DNA of 64,000 nucleotides, taken from positions 783,897-847,896 of the forward strand of contig BROG01000299.1 in NCBI GenBank assembly GCA_030159075.1. The letters are read 5' to 3'. The position numbers and the translations under genes were made by a program. Source of the stretch: Atrina japonica (Eukaryota > Mollusca > Bivalvia > Pterioida > Pinnidae). Positions within the stretch are counted from its first letter, which is position 1. Each line of letters begins with the position of its first letter. Below the pieces are notes generated by a model that was given only the letters and a program-made list of their open reading frames with translations, ran no database searches and was not told the origin of the DNA. Shown piece by piece: positions 1-12,204 of the stretch.

Positions 1-756
1 ATCATTTTGAAAGAAACTAGTAATATGAAAAATAAGTGTAAGATTTATATTCGTCTGCTTAGTTTGAATTCTGACAGCTGAAAGTATCCATTTTATTTCA
101 CATATTTTACCAAGCAGCTGGGAACCACGATGACTGTTTGGTACCTATCCTACGTAAGTAGACCTATTTCATGCGACCTAATTTCACATGATGCGGGTGA
201 CGAATTATTTCTGATAGGGATATCCAGTGAAGGCAAACAAATCGAATTGTTTATCAAGAGAAGCTTGACAAAAGTTGTACTAGGCCTTATTTTCTTTTTT
301 CTGTTGTAACTATGAAGCGAACTTTCTATTCTGTGCAAGACGGTGGTCTGTGGTTCTGGTCATGACATGACCTAGATATATCGCGATATGGGCCTGTAAG
401 CTGTACAGTGTGCTACAGATGTAGTTTCGTGTTTCCGATTTCTTTTTCTGATTTTTATTTGTTTTGTGGTAGGCCTAATGCATGGCTTTTAAGATTAAAT
501 ATGTATGAAATAAACATGCGATATTCTATTCTTTATTGATTCGTTCGTGTATTCTTACGCTGAAAAGTAAAGCGGTTGATACTCGGGTCACGTGACTGCA
601 TTTACCGTAATATACAATATATCGCTCTATATACTTGCAATGAAGGGAACTGCAGTCGGTATGTGAATTTCACACGAGTGTTTGGGAAGTGTGTAATTCT
701 GGGGATTCAGCTTGTAGGTATGCCACTCGGCTTTCTACTGGTTGCTGACTGAATGG
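1..756. other. AT-rich host DNA, no gene seen
   Basis: I see no convincing coding region, splice-bounded exon or RNA gene here. The short open frames lack codon bias and recognisable domains. Confidence 0.5.
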
Positions 757-833
757 AAAGAGAGAAACAAATTCCGTTTTAGATAAAAATTACTTGTTTA
801 TTATTGAAGCATCAGATACAAAGTGATATAAAA
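757..833 (+). repeat. Direct repeat, copy 1
   Basis: About 77 bp beginning gaatggaaagagagaaac is repeated with only a few differences at 1466-1542, about 709 bp downstream and in the same orientation. The spacing could fit short LTR-like ends of a small element, but no coding or primer-binding sequence was recognised between the copies. Confidence 0.6.
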
Positions 834-1465
834 TTTCCTTACAAACATATGAACAAATTTCGAAATACCCTGTAGTGAACTTCAGTGCGAGAAGGCATGA
901 CTGTTTAACGCTTATAATACTAAAACTGAATAATTTTGAAGAAATCAAATAATGAATAAAACTTATAAGATGTATAAAATATATATGATCAAGCGTTAAA
1001 TATTGTCATTAAATAATAAAAGAGAAAACATCTTACTTAAATTTCTTAGCGGACGAATTTTGTCGCTAGATAAATTTACCTTCTTACATTGAAGAGTTCA
1101 CTACAGGTTTCACAATATCAGCGCGGTAATTTCAAAATTATAAAAAGGGATTTCGAAAATAAAATCAAGAACTTCGCATAAATGTAGAAGTATCAAATGC
1201 AAGACAAATATTGAAAAATAAACCAATATTGAACATATCAGCAAACTAGATTTAGTTGAATGTAACAAAGTAAAACAATTCTAAATTACAGACAAAGTGA
1301 AAAACTCTATTTTGCCAAGAACTTAAAATTAATAAAGTTTTCCTTTTCACTGGAAATAAAGCTAAAATGTATCAATTTATAGAAATAAGTATAAGATAAT
1401 TTTCTATTTAAAGTTCACTAAAACTAAAAATAAAATACCAAAATAAACTTAATCAAGCTTACCTG
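834..1465. other. AT-rich interval between direct repeats
   Basis: Very AT-rich sequence lying between two direct repeats. No gene or internal repeat is recognisable. Confidence 0.4.
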
Positions 1466-1542
1466 AATGGAAAGAGAGAAACAAATTCCATTTTAGATAA
1501 AAATGACTTGTTTATTATTGAAGCATCAGATGGAAAGTGAAT
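1466..1542 (+). repeat. Direct repeat, copy 2
   Basis: Second copy of the 757-833 repeat, in the same orientation. The two copies diverge after the shared agcatcagat stretch. Confidence 0.6.
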
Positions 1543-2744
1543 TTCGTAAATTCGCTTTTCACCTGGCTTAAATCGGAATTGCTCTCACTGACCAATCAGG
1601 AAGCTTGAAACAGATGTCCTATAGTTAATTTGCATAATTCCCAGGACGAGTTGACATTAATTACTTAAGTTAATAATACAGCTCAATGTGTGAAAGTCCA
1701 TTAGAAAAGAGTTACGAAGAAGGGGGATTATGCTGACCGACGGTCGAAGTAAATAATTAATCTCCAAAAAGGGTACACTGTGTCAACTCAATTTCCGAAA
1801 GAATTTATCTCAAAGAGGCCGAAATCCGAAAGAATTTTCTTATTTACCTAAAGTCTGAAACATATGTTAGATGTCCATTAACATGACAACTGAGTAGGAA
1901 ACATGTCAAAACTAAGAGAATTTACTTTGTTAACAAAAAAGCTTTAGAAAACAAAAACTGAGTTGGCAAAATAACACATTTTTCCTTTTTAGAAAATTAT
2001 CGAGTCTAAGAATGACCATTCAATAAATATTAAATTGAATATTTGAAATAAAATTTATTTGAACACTTAATGTAAAAATTAAGTAAATTTGCAGTATTAA
2101 AAATCAAATGAAATAAGCTATAAAATTCAGGTAAAGATTCATTAAAGTTCATAACTGAAATTTCATTTGATATAACCTGTTACATTAATAGTTTACTTCA
2201 TTAGTTTAACGTTAATTAAGTAAACTATTAATGTAACATAAATATAATACAATGAAAACTATAAATTATTCTAATATGAATTGTCATTTAACTATAGTAA
2301 CTATTTAAGAGTTTCAGGGAATCACAATAAATCACAGTTTAATTATAGAGATTGAATTATTTACAGTGGGTCTCAGAACTCGTATATGTATTTAGGCTAC
2401 ACTGCCAGCTAGTGTATTTTCAGCACTAGAGCCCGAGACCTAGGGCTTCAACACCACTTTGTGACTGTGGCTCAGCCGTATAAAAAACTATCCCAAAACT
2501 AGAGGACTGTTTATCTTTGATAAATAGATTACTACTGTCCCGTTCAATTATCTGCTTTTGCTAATGTTGTTGGTTCAACTTTCAACTTACAGACTGACCC
2601 CGAGTGATGTTGGTACCTTTATTTATATAAACAGAGGTCGACGCCGATTGGTAAATAATTCTTGAATTCGCCAAGGTTTGGTGTTTGTCGTTGTCCATCT
2701 GTTAACTTTTGCATTTAAACATCATCTTCTCAAGAACCAGTGGG
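1543..2744. other. AT-rich host DNA, no gene seen
   Basis: No exon, RNA gene or coding fragment is supported. The only structure noted is the hairpin at 2178-2238. Confidence 0.45.
2178..2238. repeat. Perfect 21-bp inverted repeat (hairpin)
   Basis: The arm at 2178-2198, starting TGTTACATTAATAG, is exactly complementary to 2218-2238, with a 19-nt loop. It may be a foldback relic or a very small MITE. No promoter or product is visible. Confidence 0.7.
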
Positions 2745-3700
2745 CCAATTTTAACCAAACTTGGCAAATAGCATCCCCACGTGAAGCTGCATAACGTTTG
2801 CGAGTGAAAATGGGATAAAAGGGGTAAAAAAGGACCAAAACTTCAAGGAGAAACTGTAAATAAATATCCCTTCAGTATTTTCTGAGAAATAAATATAACA
2901 AACTTTAATTTTTACAATCCAAAATAGCCACCTGGAAGCCATTTTGAGATCCGATCCACCTGAAAATGTACATTGCAAAACTAGACCTCAAGGAGAATCT
3001 ATATGTAAAGTTTCACAAACCTCCCATCAGTACTTTCAGAGAAATAGCGATGAAAAACATTAATTGTCAAAATCCAAATGGCCCCCCTGGCAGCCATTTA
3101 TGATCCAATCCACCTGATACTATACAATACAAAACTAGACCTCAAGGGGAACATATATGTCAAATTTCATAAAGATCCCATAAGTACTTTCTGAGAAATA
3201 GCAATAACAAACTTTAACTGTCAAAATCCTAGATGACCACTGACACCCATTATGTTATCCAATCCGCCTTAAAATGTAAATTGCACACCTAGACCTGAAG
3301 GGGAACCTATATGTCACATTTTGTGAGAAATAGCAATAACAAACTTTAAATGTCAATATCCAAGATGGCCGCCTGGCAGCCATTTTGTAATCCAACCTGC
3401 CTGAAAATGTACACTGCACAACTAGATCTCAAGGGGAACCTATATGTCAAATTTCATAAATATCCCTTCTGTACTTTCTGAGAAATAGCGATAACAAACT
3501 TTAATTGTCAAAATCCAAGATGGCCACCTGGCATTCATTTTGTAATCCGATCCGCCTGAAAATGTACACAGCACAACTAGACCTCAAGGAGAACCTGTAT
3601 GTCAAATTTCATAATGATTCCTTTTAGCACTTTCTTAGAAATAGTGATAACAAACTTTTATTTTTAAAATACAAAATAGCGGCCTGGCAGTTCAGTTCAT
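2745..3700. repeat. Tandem repeat array, about 155-bp unit
   Basis: About six degenerate units occur. Each carries a ccaagatggccgcctggcag core, a gccattttgtgatccgatcc segment, a cctatatgtcaaatttcat segment and a ctttctgagaaatagcgat segment. The same family forms a second array at 13880-14440. Open frames crossing it are simply the repeat read in frame, so I call no gene. Confidence 0.85.
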
Positions 3701-4029
3701 TTCCAGTTAGGAGATCCACAAAAAATACACAATTAATTCCAATCCGAACTTTTATGCATGTATTAAAAGTATCCACTCAAATACACAATAATTCAAATTT
3801 GTATGTAATATTGATGTGCACTATTCTCCTATAAATCCCAATATAAAAATGTGGTCCATTTCCTGTAACTTGGTCTTAAAATAGCCTCAGCTGTTCTCAA
3901 CTTGTTCTGCCTTAAGAGTTAGACCTCACAATCTCTGTATATAAACTCTAAATAGTTCTAGAAATCACTAGATACGAATAATCAAGAAAATGGTCTTTCT
4001 ACCACATACAGGAAAGTCCCTCCATTGTA

Positions 4030-4440
4030 TGGCTAACAATAGTAATGATGACATAGTTTTGTACGTTTGTGGCCTATGTTGCAATGACATTTACCCATGG
4101 GTGGATTTTCCCATTTTGTGGTTACATTGTCCGATTTTGTTCCAAAAACTCAAAATAATAATGGCTGTCACTCTCAAACAAGGGCCGCCTCCAAAGTATA
4201 AGTCGTAATTTGAAAGCTTTTTGTCAATACCATTAACATGGCCTCTCACTTCAACACCATCACCCGGAAATTGACATAGGCCTATCTGCCTGCTCTCAAA
4301 AAGGAAAGGAGATCCCTGTACATGCTCTAATAGGTACCAGAGGACAAGGTTGGGACATAGGTTTACAGAGTTACTTGAAATCTAAAATACTAATAAATTC
4401 CCCTTGTTCACAAGCAATGTCAAGTTTGCAAATGTTCAGT
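4030..4440 (+). mobile_element. ZBED/hAT-like transposon fragment, copy 1
   Basis: The segment is duplicated at 4727-5090. It contains remnants of a BED-finger-like reading, a histidine-rich end preceded by MA and followed by an aspartate-rich tail. Frames are short and interrupted, so I regard it as a degenerate transposase fragment and not an active gene. The family assignment rests on the short His-rich motif alone and is tentative. Confidence 0.45.
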
Positions 4441-4726
4441 TTTAAAGTTTATGGAATATTTTTTTTTTATTACTTTGAAAGTTTTAATATTGTTATGAGG
4501 TCAGAATTACCTTAAAATATGCCAGCAAAAATCAAGAACACACTAAAGTAAATCTATCAATTTTATTAACAATGACAAAATATGATTTGATTTGATTTTT
4601 CGTTTTACTCCATACTCAACAATTTTTCAGTCATATGATGGCTTAATGACAAATAAAAAATTAATTTAAATGAGTAAAATTTAAATGAAAAACAGTAATT
4701 AAAATCACAACTCACAGCTCCATTAA

Positions 4727-5240
4727 AGTTTTGTATGTTTGTGGCTTATGTTGCAATGATATTTACCCATGGGTGGATTTTCCCATTTTGTGGATACATT
4801 GTCCGATTTTATTTCAAAACTCAAAACAATAATGGCTGTCACTCTCAAACATGGGCCGCCTCCAAAGTGTAAGTCGTAATTTGAAAGCTTTTTGTCAATA
4901 CCATGAACATGGCCACTCACTTAAAACACCATCACCCCGACATTGACGAAGGCCTAAATGCCTGCTCTCAAAAAGGGAAGGAGATCCCTGTACATGCTCT
5001 AATAGGTACCAGAGGACAAGGTTGGGACATAGGTTTACAGAGTTACTTGAAATCTAAAATACTAATAAATTCCCCTTGTTCACAAGCAATTAAGCTTGAA
5101 ATCTTCAAAGTTTATTTGGAATATTTTCTTTTATTATTTAAAAGTTTTAACCACATTGTTCATGAGGTCAGAAGCCTTAAAATGTGCCAAGAACATAGTG
5201 CAATGACAAAATATGTTCATCTGTTTTTTGAAGTTTAACA
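4727..5240 (+). mobile_element. ZBED/hAT-like transposon fragment, copy 2
   Basis: This direct copy of the 4030-4440 sequence keeps a slightly longer open frame at 4903-5238. That frame begins MNMATHLKHHHPDIDE, resembling the distal half of a BED zinc finger (His-x3-5-His-Pro). The following residues become low complexity and no catalytic hAT core is visible. It is best read as a tandemly duplicated fragment of a ZBED-like transposase. Confidence 0.5.
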
Positions 5241-6359
5241 ATTTTTTCAGAATATGATTTCTTTTAATGACAAAATAAAAACTTTTTTAAATGACAGTTT
5301 ACAGTAATATCACAACTCACAGTTCCATTAAAGTTCAGAGATCAGAATTACCTAAATTAAAAATAATGCCACTTGCAAATAATCAATGATGTGCACTATA
5401 CATAAATAAAAAAAATATGCACTAAACTTGGTATCAAAAATAGTTTAGCTGTAAACAACTTGACCCAAAATACCATGTATTTGATCTAAAAGTTCTGATT
5501 TTTTGTTTTCTACAAGCAGGAAAGTCCCCATATTCAACATTTTATTTGTAACCAAGCCTTAATACAATAAAGATTCCTTTATCAATCAACACATTCATAT
5601 TTACACACATTTGTACATGCAATTCTTTTTATTAGGTAAAAACACTACTGGAGAAAGAGTTAGAATGTCCAAACAGACAATCTTCCAGGAGGAAAGGTAA
5701 CCAAGCACCCATCAACCCTCATAACACATTGCAGCAATTCTTTTTTAAAAAAAAGGAGAAATTGTCCTTCAATTGGAGGAAAGCATTCTGCTATCTGCTG
5801 TAAAAGAAATATTTTATCGTCAACTTTTGAAAAAACTGGCCTTTATAAACAGGTAATCCTTATATAGAGGTGGTCACTATATTAGGTTTTACTGAAATCA
5901 CATGTGCACTGTTATTTTCTCACGTTGTCTAGCTTTTCTAATACCTGGTTACGTTATCCTGTAAAAAAGAAATAAAAGTTCTTTTAAATTTCCATCATAA
6001 CTCATGAGGCCATCATTCAAAATTGCTTGATTGATATTCTGTGCTTTAAAGGGGCATGGGCTGTATTTACCAAATAAAATTAGTTAGATTTTTTTTCCTA
6101 CTTTTACTACTTGATGTAAAATAACAAATAAGAGTCACACAGGCTTAAAAAATCTTTTATTCCTACATGTATATATTTTGTGAAAATAAGGACAGATCCA
6201 TTGTTATATCCAAATACAAATAATAGAGTTAATCAATTACAATTGGAAAAATTGGCATAAATGAGATTCTCAAGCAATTTTCACAAAACATAGGAATTTA
6301 AGAATTTTTACGCCTGTGTATATCTCTTTTTTGTTATATTGTATTTCAATCTAATTATT
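5241..6359. other. AT-rich host DNA, no gene seen
   Basis: No supported gene. A short segment near 5636-5695 is bounded by AG and GT and could be a small forward exon, but phase and context give no corroboration. Confidence 0.35.
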
Positions 6360-6600
6360 AACAAGAGATGTCAGAAGACAACAAAGCTCACTGAAATGGG
6401 TGTAGTTTTTGAAAAATATGTCAAAGTCCAAGGTCACTAGGTCAAAGGTCAAGGTTGCAAATGAAAGCTCTTTTTATAAAGAATATAGGTGTGAAATGTC
6501 AGAGCCCTGTCCCTTGCAGTAAAAACAGTTAAAAAGCCAGGTTAAAGTTTTGTCTACAGATGCCAACGACAACAGGGGTATGACATTAACTCTCCTGACT
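6360..6600 (+). repeat. Dispersed repeat (aacaagag...aggtcaaaggtcaagg type)
   Basis: The segment begins aacaagagatgtcagaag and contains aaggtcactaggtcaaagg. A related copy beginning aacaagagttgtaagaag lies at 7444-7560. Both look like short non-coding dispersed repeats. Confidence 0.5.
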
Positions 6601-6659
6601 TTCATCTCGGCTAGCTAAAAAAAGAGAAAAAATTGAAAAATACATGAAGTTTTGAGATG

Positions 6660-7050
6660 CAGTGGAATCTGACACTAAAAGTGGTCTTTCAAGACAGGTG
6701 GTCTCTTGTCACAAAAGGTTTTATCTAAAGAATTAACCAACCAAGTGATTTTTCAAAATGTGGTCCTAAAAGACAGGTGGTCTTTCAAAAATGGTTTTAC
6801 CTAAAGGATTATTTAACCAATTGGTTTTTCATAATGTGGTCTTAATAGACAGGTGGTCTTTCAAAAAAGCTTTTACCTAAAGGATTATTTAACCAACTGG
6901 TTTTTCAAAATGCAGAATGTGGTCCTAAAAGACAGGTGGTCTTTCATAAAAAGGTTTTATCTAAAGCATTATTTAACCAATTGGTTTTTCAGAATGTGAT
7001 CTTAAAAGACAGATGGTCTTTGATGACAGTAGTTTTTGAAGACGGGATTC
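6660..7050. repeat. Tandem repeat, about 75-80 bp unit
   Basis: About five units carry the core gacaggtggtctttcaaaa followed by a ttatttaaccaattggttt segment. Open frames across it are repeat translations and are not called. Confidence 0.8.
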
Positions 7051-7088
7051 ACTGTAATATATAAAATTAGGCTCCATGATACTACAGA

Positions 7089-7151
7089 GGCCCCGGAGGT
7101 TTTATTGGTGTGTACATCATACATACACATACCAATAAAACCTCCGGGGCC
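7089..7151. repeat. Perfect 21-bp GC-rich hairpin
   Basis: The arms 7089-7109 (GGCCCCGGAGGTTTTATTGG plus T) and 7131-7151 are exact complements separated by a 21-nt loop. In an AT-rich surrounding this is conspicuous. It could be a miniature foldback element or the precursor of a structured RNA. No flanking target-site duplication is obvious. Confidence 0.75.
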
Positions 7152-7443
7152 AAGAAAACACTGCCATACTACATGTACTGACATCATTGTCTTTGGCCTA
7201 GTCAGATAACAATTTTTTTGTTGTATCATCATTTACACATATGTCTAGTTTGAATTTTTGAATGGTGCTTTACACCACATTCAACTTTTTTCCGTTTCAT
7301 GTATATGAGAGCAGTCAGTTTTTAATGGTGGAAGAGAGAACTGGGTTACATAGTTCCCTGGAAGAGACCTTCCGCAAGTAAACAGGCAAACTCTGTATTA
7401 TGTATTGATGCATCCAGTCACCTTAACTTTGGAAAGAATAAAA

Positions 7444-7560
7444 ACAAGAGTTGTAAGAAGACAACAAAGCTTGCCAGAAATAGGTGTAAATTTTCATAAT
7501 AGTGGGTGAAAGTACAAGTTAAAGGTCACAATGTCAAAAGTCATGGCACCAAAACTCTGG
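7444..7560 (+). repeat. Dispersed repeat, second copy
   Basis: Related to the 6360-6600 repeat: aacaagag start, aagacaacaaagctt and a later aaaggtcacaatgtcaaaag segment. Confidence 0.45.
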
Positions 7561-8040
7561 TCAAAGGAATCTTTACTGCAAACATGGATATATCTGTGTG
7601 TTGTTGATTACGCAATTTTCATATGCAAACAATAAACATGGGGGTATTTTACGAGATGTTATACCTTACTGTGATACAGCCCTGTATTAAACGATGATTC
7701 TTACTGATTGATTCCGTTGTTCATTTCTTTTAAAAGATTATCTTTTCTAACTAACAAACTTACTTTTTGTTTAAGTTTTGTTTTAATTCCCGACAAAAAT
7801 CATCTAATGGTGTGAAGATGCCACTAGCTACGAGTGAAATCCTATAATTCTTTGATCGGTTCTGTGGAATTATGTAGATACAGGTGGCTGTTCATTAAAT
7901 GAGAAATGCCTACCTTGATATAAAGTTTCAATCAAAAGACTCGTGATTTTCACTTCTTATACCAATCTATTGGCACAGAAAAATTAAATAGTTTTATATT
8001 TACAAGATGACTTGACACTGGAAATTGAACTGTTTGTTAG

Positions 8041-8300
8041 ACTGTTGTTGTTTAACGTCCTACTCCAGAATCTTTCACTCATATGCAGACGTCACCAAAT
8101 GGCGGTGAAGGGCTTCAATTTTTGGCATATGCTCGACGCTTATGGCCAATGCGAAGTGAGTGTTCTTTAACATGCCGACACCTATTGTGACATGGGACAT
8201 CGGTTTTTACTGTCTCAGGACAGGAAAGTAACCCGCTGAAAATTGAACGTGAGATCATGTGCATTGCTAGGCAAATACTTGACCCTACTGACTAACTTCA
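8041..8300 (-). repeat. Degenerate tRNA-derived SINE, reverse orientation
   Basis: It resembles the reverse complement of the SINE at 45564-45857. The order is a tail like ttgttgtttaacgtcctac, then gaagggcttcaat, then ttctttaacatgccgacacc, and finally a decayed tRNA-like head near 8240-8290. The head no longer gives clean A and B boxes. Confidence 0.6.
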
Positions 8301-8385
8301 ACACAATTATGTTAATGGACTAAGGTAGGTCAATTAGCATTGGGATGCTTTGATTTAATTTCCAACTTTGGACGTATGTACTTAC

Positions 8386-8447
8386 GCCAGCATTGTCCTG
8401 ATCTGAAGGTTCGCTAGGTTGGATCTCACTATCAGCATTGTCCTCAT
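8386..8447 (-). CDS. Putative exon of a host gene (acidic segment)
   Basis: On the reverse strand a 62-nt open segment is bounded by a cag acceptor at 8448-8450 and a GTAAGT donor at 8380-8385. Entered in phase 1 it reads as a Glu/Asp/Ser-rich stretch with the repeated element EDNA. It is the most downstream of four short exons of similar character (33.7, 30.5, 12.1 and 8.4 kb). The other three are phase-1 symmetric; this one would exit in phase 0. Function is unknown, and an acidic linker is all that can be said. Transcript evidence is lacking. Confidence 0.45.
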
Positions 8448-9332
8448 CTGTAAAGAGAAGAAATTACATCTAAAATCTATCCATCAAAGTAAATGACAGT
8501 GTTACAAATAAGTGACATGCATTGAAACCTGTATATAAAGATCTCCTTAAAAGGTATTAGCTGTGAGGTATTTTTTTTTCATTTTTTTACTGCTTAGATT
8601 GATATACAATATACTACACAGGCATACTTTTTTAAAATTCCTATATATTTTATGAAGAGTTTTGGCACTTTTTTCAATAGCAATTGATAACTCAACCTTA
8701 CTATTTTTATATGAATATCACACTGGATCTGACCTTATTTCCACACAATTTATAGGAATATAAGATTTTTATGCTGTGTATAGCTCTTGTTTGTTATTAC
8801 ATATCAAATATAAGGAGTAAAAGTAGAAAAAAATCTACATAATATTTGGTAAACACAGCTAATGCCCCTTTTAGACATTTTAGCAGGAATTTTTTTAAAC
8901 TAGAATCCTGCACAGCTTATTTAAATATTTCACATGGTTTTCCTGCTTTCAGCTTGCAGAAAATCTAAATATCCAATAGGAAACTTAAAAAAATCAAAGT
9001 ACTGAAATGGGTTGTTATTTTGGCAAAATTAGCCATGGGAATCAAACTACTTCTATCTAACTTATGAAATGGAAATATATCAGATTAATGTACATCTAAA
9101 AAAATCAATTTTCTGCATCTAAATAAATTCAAAATTAACATTCTAAATTTTATTTGTTGTATCTTCTGCTCTAGGCCAAACTTTCTGCTCTGATTTCAAG
9201 CGATTATTTTTTTTTTGTGCCTGATTTTAACCCACACCCCATCCCCCCAAAAAAAAATCGCTTAAAATTGGGGCAGAAAGTTCTGCCTACTTCTGCACCA
9301 ACTTTAAATATAGTCTGGCTGCAGAATTAACA

Positions 9333-11490
9333 CTCATTTCAAAATAAAACATGAGCATTTATGGAACCTACTTGAATTTAAACCAAACATGACACTGGGA
9401 ACAGGTAAAATAAATTTTTTCATCGCAAAAAATGGCTGTGATTTAAAACAAATTTTAAGGCTTGTAAGGAAGGTTATCCTATTTAGGGCTATTACTGTGG
9501 TACACATGAACATTTACTTTGCCTAGACTAAATAAACAACCAAATAACATTCTCTATCTTGTATTAATTAATACAAATGACTGTACGGGGTGAAAGAGAC
9601 AGTTTACCAAATGTTTAATATTAAAGAAATCATTTTTCATCAATATAATTTGGGCCAACAGTCGCGACGTAGCAAAATGATCTATCACCAATTTCACTAT
9701 ATTAGGGTCAGTAATTTTCTGCGATTGTGGAATCAGCAATCTGAAATGGAATTTGTGTTTTTGAATAATCTTTAAAAATACCAAAATGAGATAGAATTTA
9801 TTTAATTGTGAACTAGTGTGCTATTTCCATGTATTATAAACTTCATTTCTTTGTTTATTTAAAGTATTTTATCACATAATTTTACATCAATTACTATTTT
9901 ATACCTTAGATCTATCTATTAGCCTATATTTACACATTGAAAGATAAGGGCAATCATTTCCATTGTCGTAATATCAGTTACCAACACAAACATGTGTTCA
10001 CACTTTACATTTTTGACAGTGAGCTATGATGGCTGAAGACACATGTATGTAAAAAAAAAAAAAAGGAGACTTCCTCCCATTTAAAACATAAATACATCAG
10101 CACGGGTTGATGGTTTCCATGGAATCTTTATAAGGATGGTGACTTTTAATTTTGCAAAGTCTGTCAGCACAGTATAGATCACGCTGGTGTTGATACAATA
10201 AGAAATATTTTGAAATCATAATAACATGCGGTTTTTTATTTAATTCCCTATTTAAATCTACCATTAAATTGGTGTGGCAGAATATTAAAAGTATGACTTT
10301 GAGTCTGTATTTTAAAATATTTTTCATCTAAAGTATGTTTTTAGTTCTTTTTCCTATGAGAATAGAAAAAACAGAATTCACCAAAACTGAAAAAAGAATT
10401 GAAGCAAATCTGAAACGGAAAATCACAGGCCTTACTTTACATGGACATCACTGCTTTCGGCAATGGATAAAACTTTGTTTTTTGTTTAAGGCATCGTTTC
10501 TGTTTGAAATTCATTATGAACGGATCCATTACACAAAAAGTTTAGGTTTATACATCCTGATCTAATTGTGATTATCTTCAAAAGTTGTGATAAATGTCAT
10601 GTAAAACAAAACATAAGACAATGGACATGGCGATTTTCCCCGACTTTCGCGGAAATGAGAACTGGAAATTGTAACATTCAATGTTCAAGTTACCTCACTT
10701 TGCGATATCAATACAAACAGTATAAAACTACAAGTGACCGTCCGCTGAAATTGAGCAGTCGTTGGTTATGCAAGGCATGTGGTCACCATATAGGGTGTAT
10801 AAATAAAGGAAATATGTACGAGGAATCTCATTATAGCAAGTTGTGCATAACGATTAGTTGACAAACACGTCAATTTGATAGTTTTCAAAATGGACAGGAA
10901 CTTATTCATGATGAATTTCACGCACTATTTGCATAACAAGCACCTACTACTCGATGCAATTCCCTCTATTCTGTTTTTATTTTCATTCCGTGTACTACAA
11001 AACATACATGTTCTTGAGAGTTCAATAGAAATTGATTTAGCTTCATTTTGGTATCTGCGATATGTAATTATTTCTATTTACATTGCTGTAAGCTTGTATC
11101 AATAGCTGTCGATATCAATATGATGAATGGCGGAGTAATACAGCAGTTTTTCAAGGCTCAACATTACTGGAATCTTATAAAGTGGAATGCCAATGGATCG
11201 ATGATGTTGTGTTGAAACTAACTACAAATCATTTTGTATAATTTCAAGAGGCAGAAGTATGTAGAATTATGAGGTATTTCATTTGATGATTATTCACACT
11301 AGATTTAATTTCATTGACACCAAAATATTCGACTTTTTTTGTAAAAGTTGAAATCTTGAGTTGGACTATATTTAACATAAAGTGCGAAAGCAACCTAAAT
11401 GACTTCACTGCTAACGGGAAAGTCCTCGATGAAAATTTTAAGTAAACCCATAATAGGTTGTTATTACATAACAACCCATAAAAATACAGT
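9333..11490 (+). mobile_element. Dispersed repeat family, long copy
   Basis: Several blocks (for example around 9350-9600 and 10440-11480) recur in the same order at 60327-61680, which lacks the part around 9790-10440. The copies end at a palindrome GGTTGTTATtacATAACAACC at about 11456-11476. No intact transposase was recognised. The many frames of about 76 codons have no domain content. It behaves as a non-autonomous transposable element of unknown class. Confidence 0.6.
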
Positions 11491-11847
11491 ATTTTACTAG
11501 CAGGATAATTTTGATATTTTGTGGTTGGATTCCAGTTCTCTAACAGTTGAACAATTTTGTACAGGCTATGTGTTTAAAATTATTGTCATCAAAATTTTTT
11601 TGTGATTGAAATATAAATTGTGCACTTTCCTTGTAAAAGATGTTTTTGTTGACCAAGATATTAAAAGTAGCAGTATCTAAGTCTGAAGTATGTTGGGGAA
11701 AGTATTTAACAATGAAAGGATGATAATCCTTAAAATAGTCAACTGAAAAATATGAGTGTGCATTCCAATAAGCATCAATATTTTTGTGCCTACAAGGAAA
11801 CGGAGATAAAACATGGCATCTATTTACTTTCCGAGACAAACTTAGAT

Positions 11848-11878
11848 GCAGACTGACTGACTGACTGACTGACTGACA
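11848..11878. repeat. GACT microsatellite
   Basis: About six consecutive gact units. Confidence 0.9.
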
Positions 11879-12094
11879 AACTGTAACCTATGGATTTGAA
11901 CTCCAATCCATCTACATGAGTATGAGTTGTCCAGAGCCGGTAGGATTTATAATTCATAAGGTAGGATTTGTCTCCGATTGTTTACAAACTACCCAGCAAT
12001 CCTATAAATAAACCAACACACACACTTTACTGTTTGTTCTTATGATGTAGATACAAAAGTTGTATGAGATATATTTAATTCACCATAAACTTAC

Positions 12095-12154
12095 CCGTTT
12101 CAGTCACCATAGTCATCATGGATATTTTAACTTCTCCAGTCTTTTCTTTTTCTC
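12095..12154 (-). CDS. Putative 60-nt host exon
   Basis: Reverse-strand segment with acceptor cag at 12155-12157 and donor GTAAG at 12090-12094. It is exactly 60 nt, open in phase 1 and symmetric (1-1), reading a Lys/Glu then Met/Thr stretch that includes ISMMTMVTET. It matches in phase the exons at 30478-30555 and 33704-33748. Together they suggest one reverse-strand gene whose intron holds the viral element. Function unknown. Confidence 0.45.
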
Positions 12155-12204
12155 CTGAAAATGAAAGGAAACAAGAAGTTGAAACTTGTTAAAACATTTT
12201 TTAA

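Noticed and set aside
11456..11476. Helitron 3' end
   Set aside because: The palindrome fits, but no CTRR terminus or TC start is visible and no Rep-helicase fragment was found.
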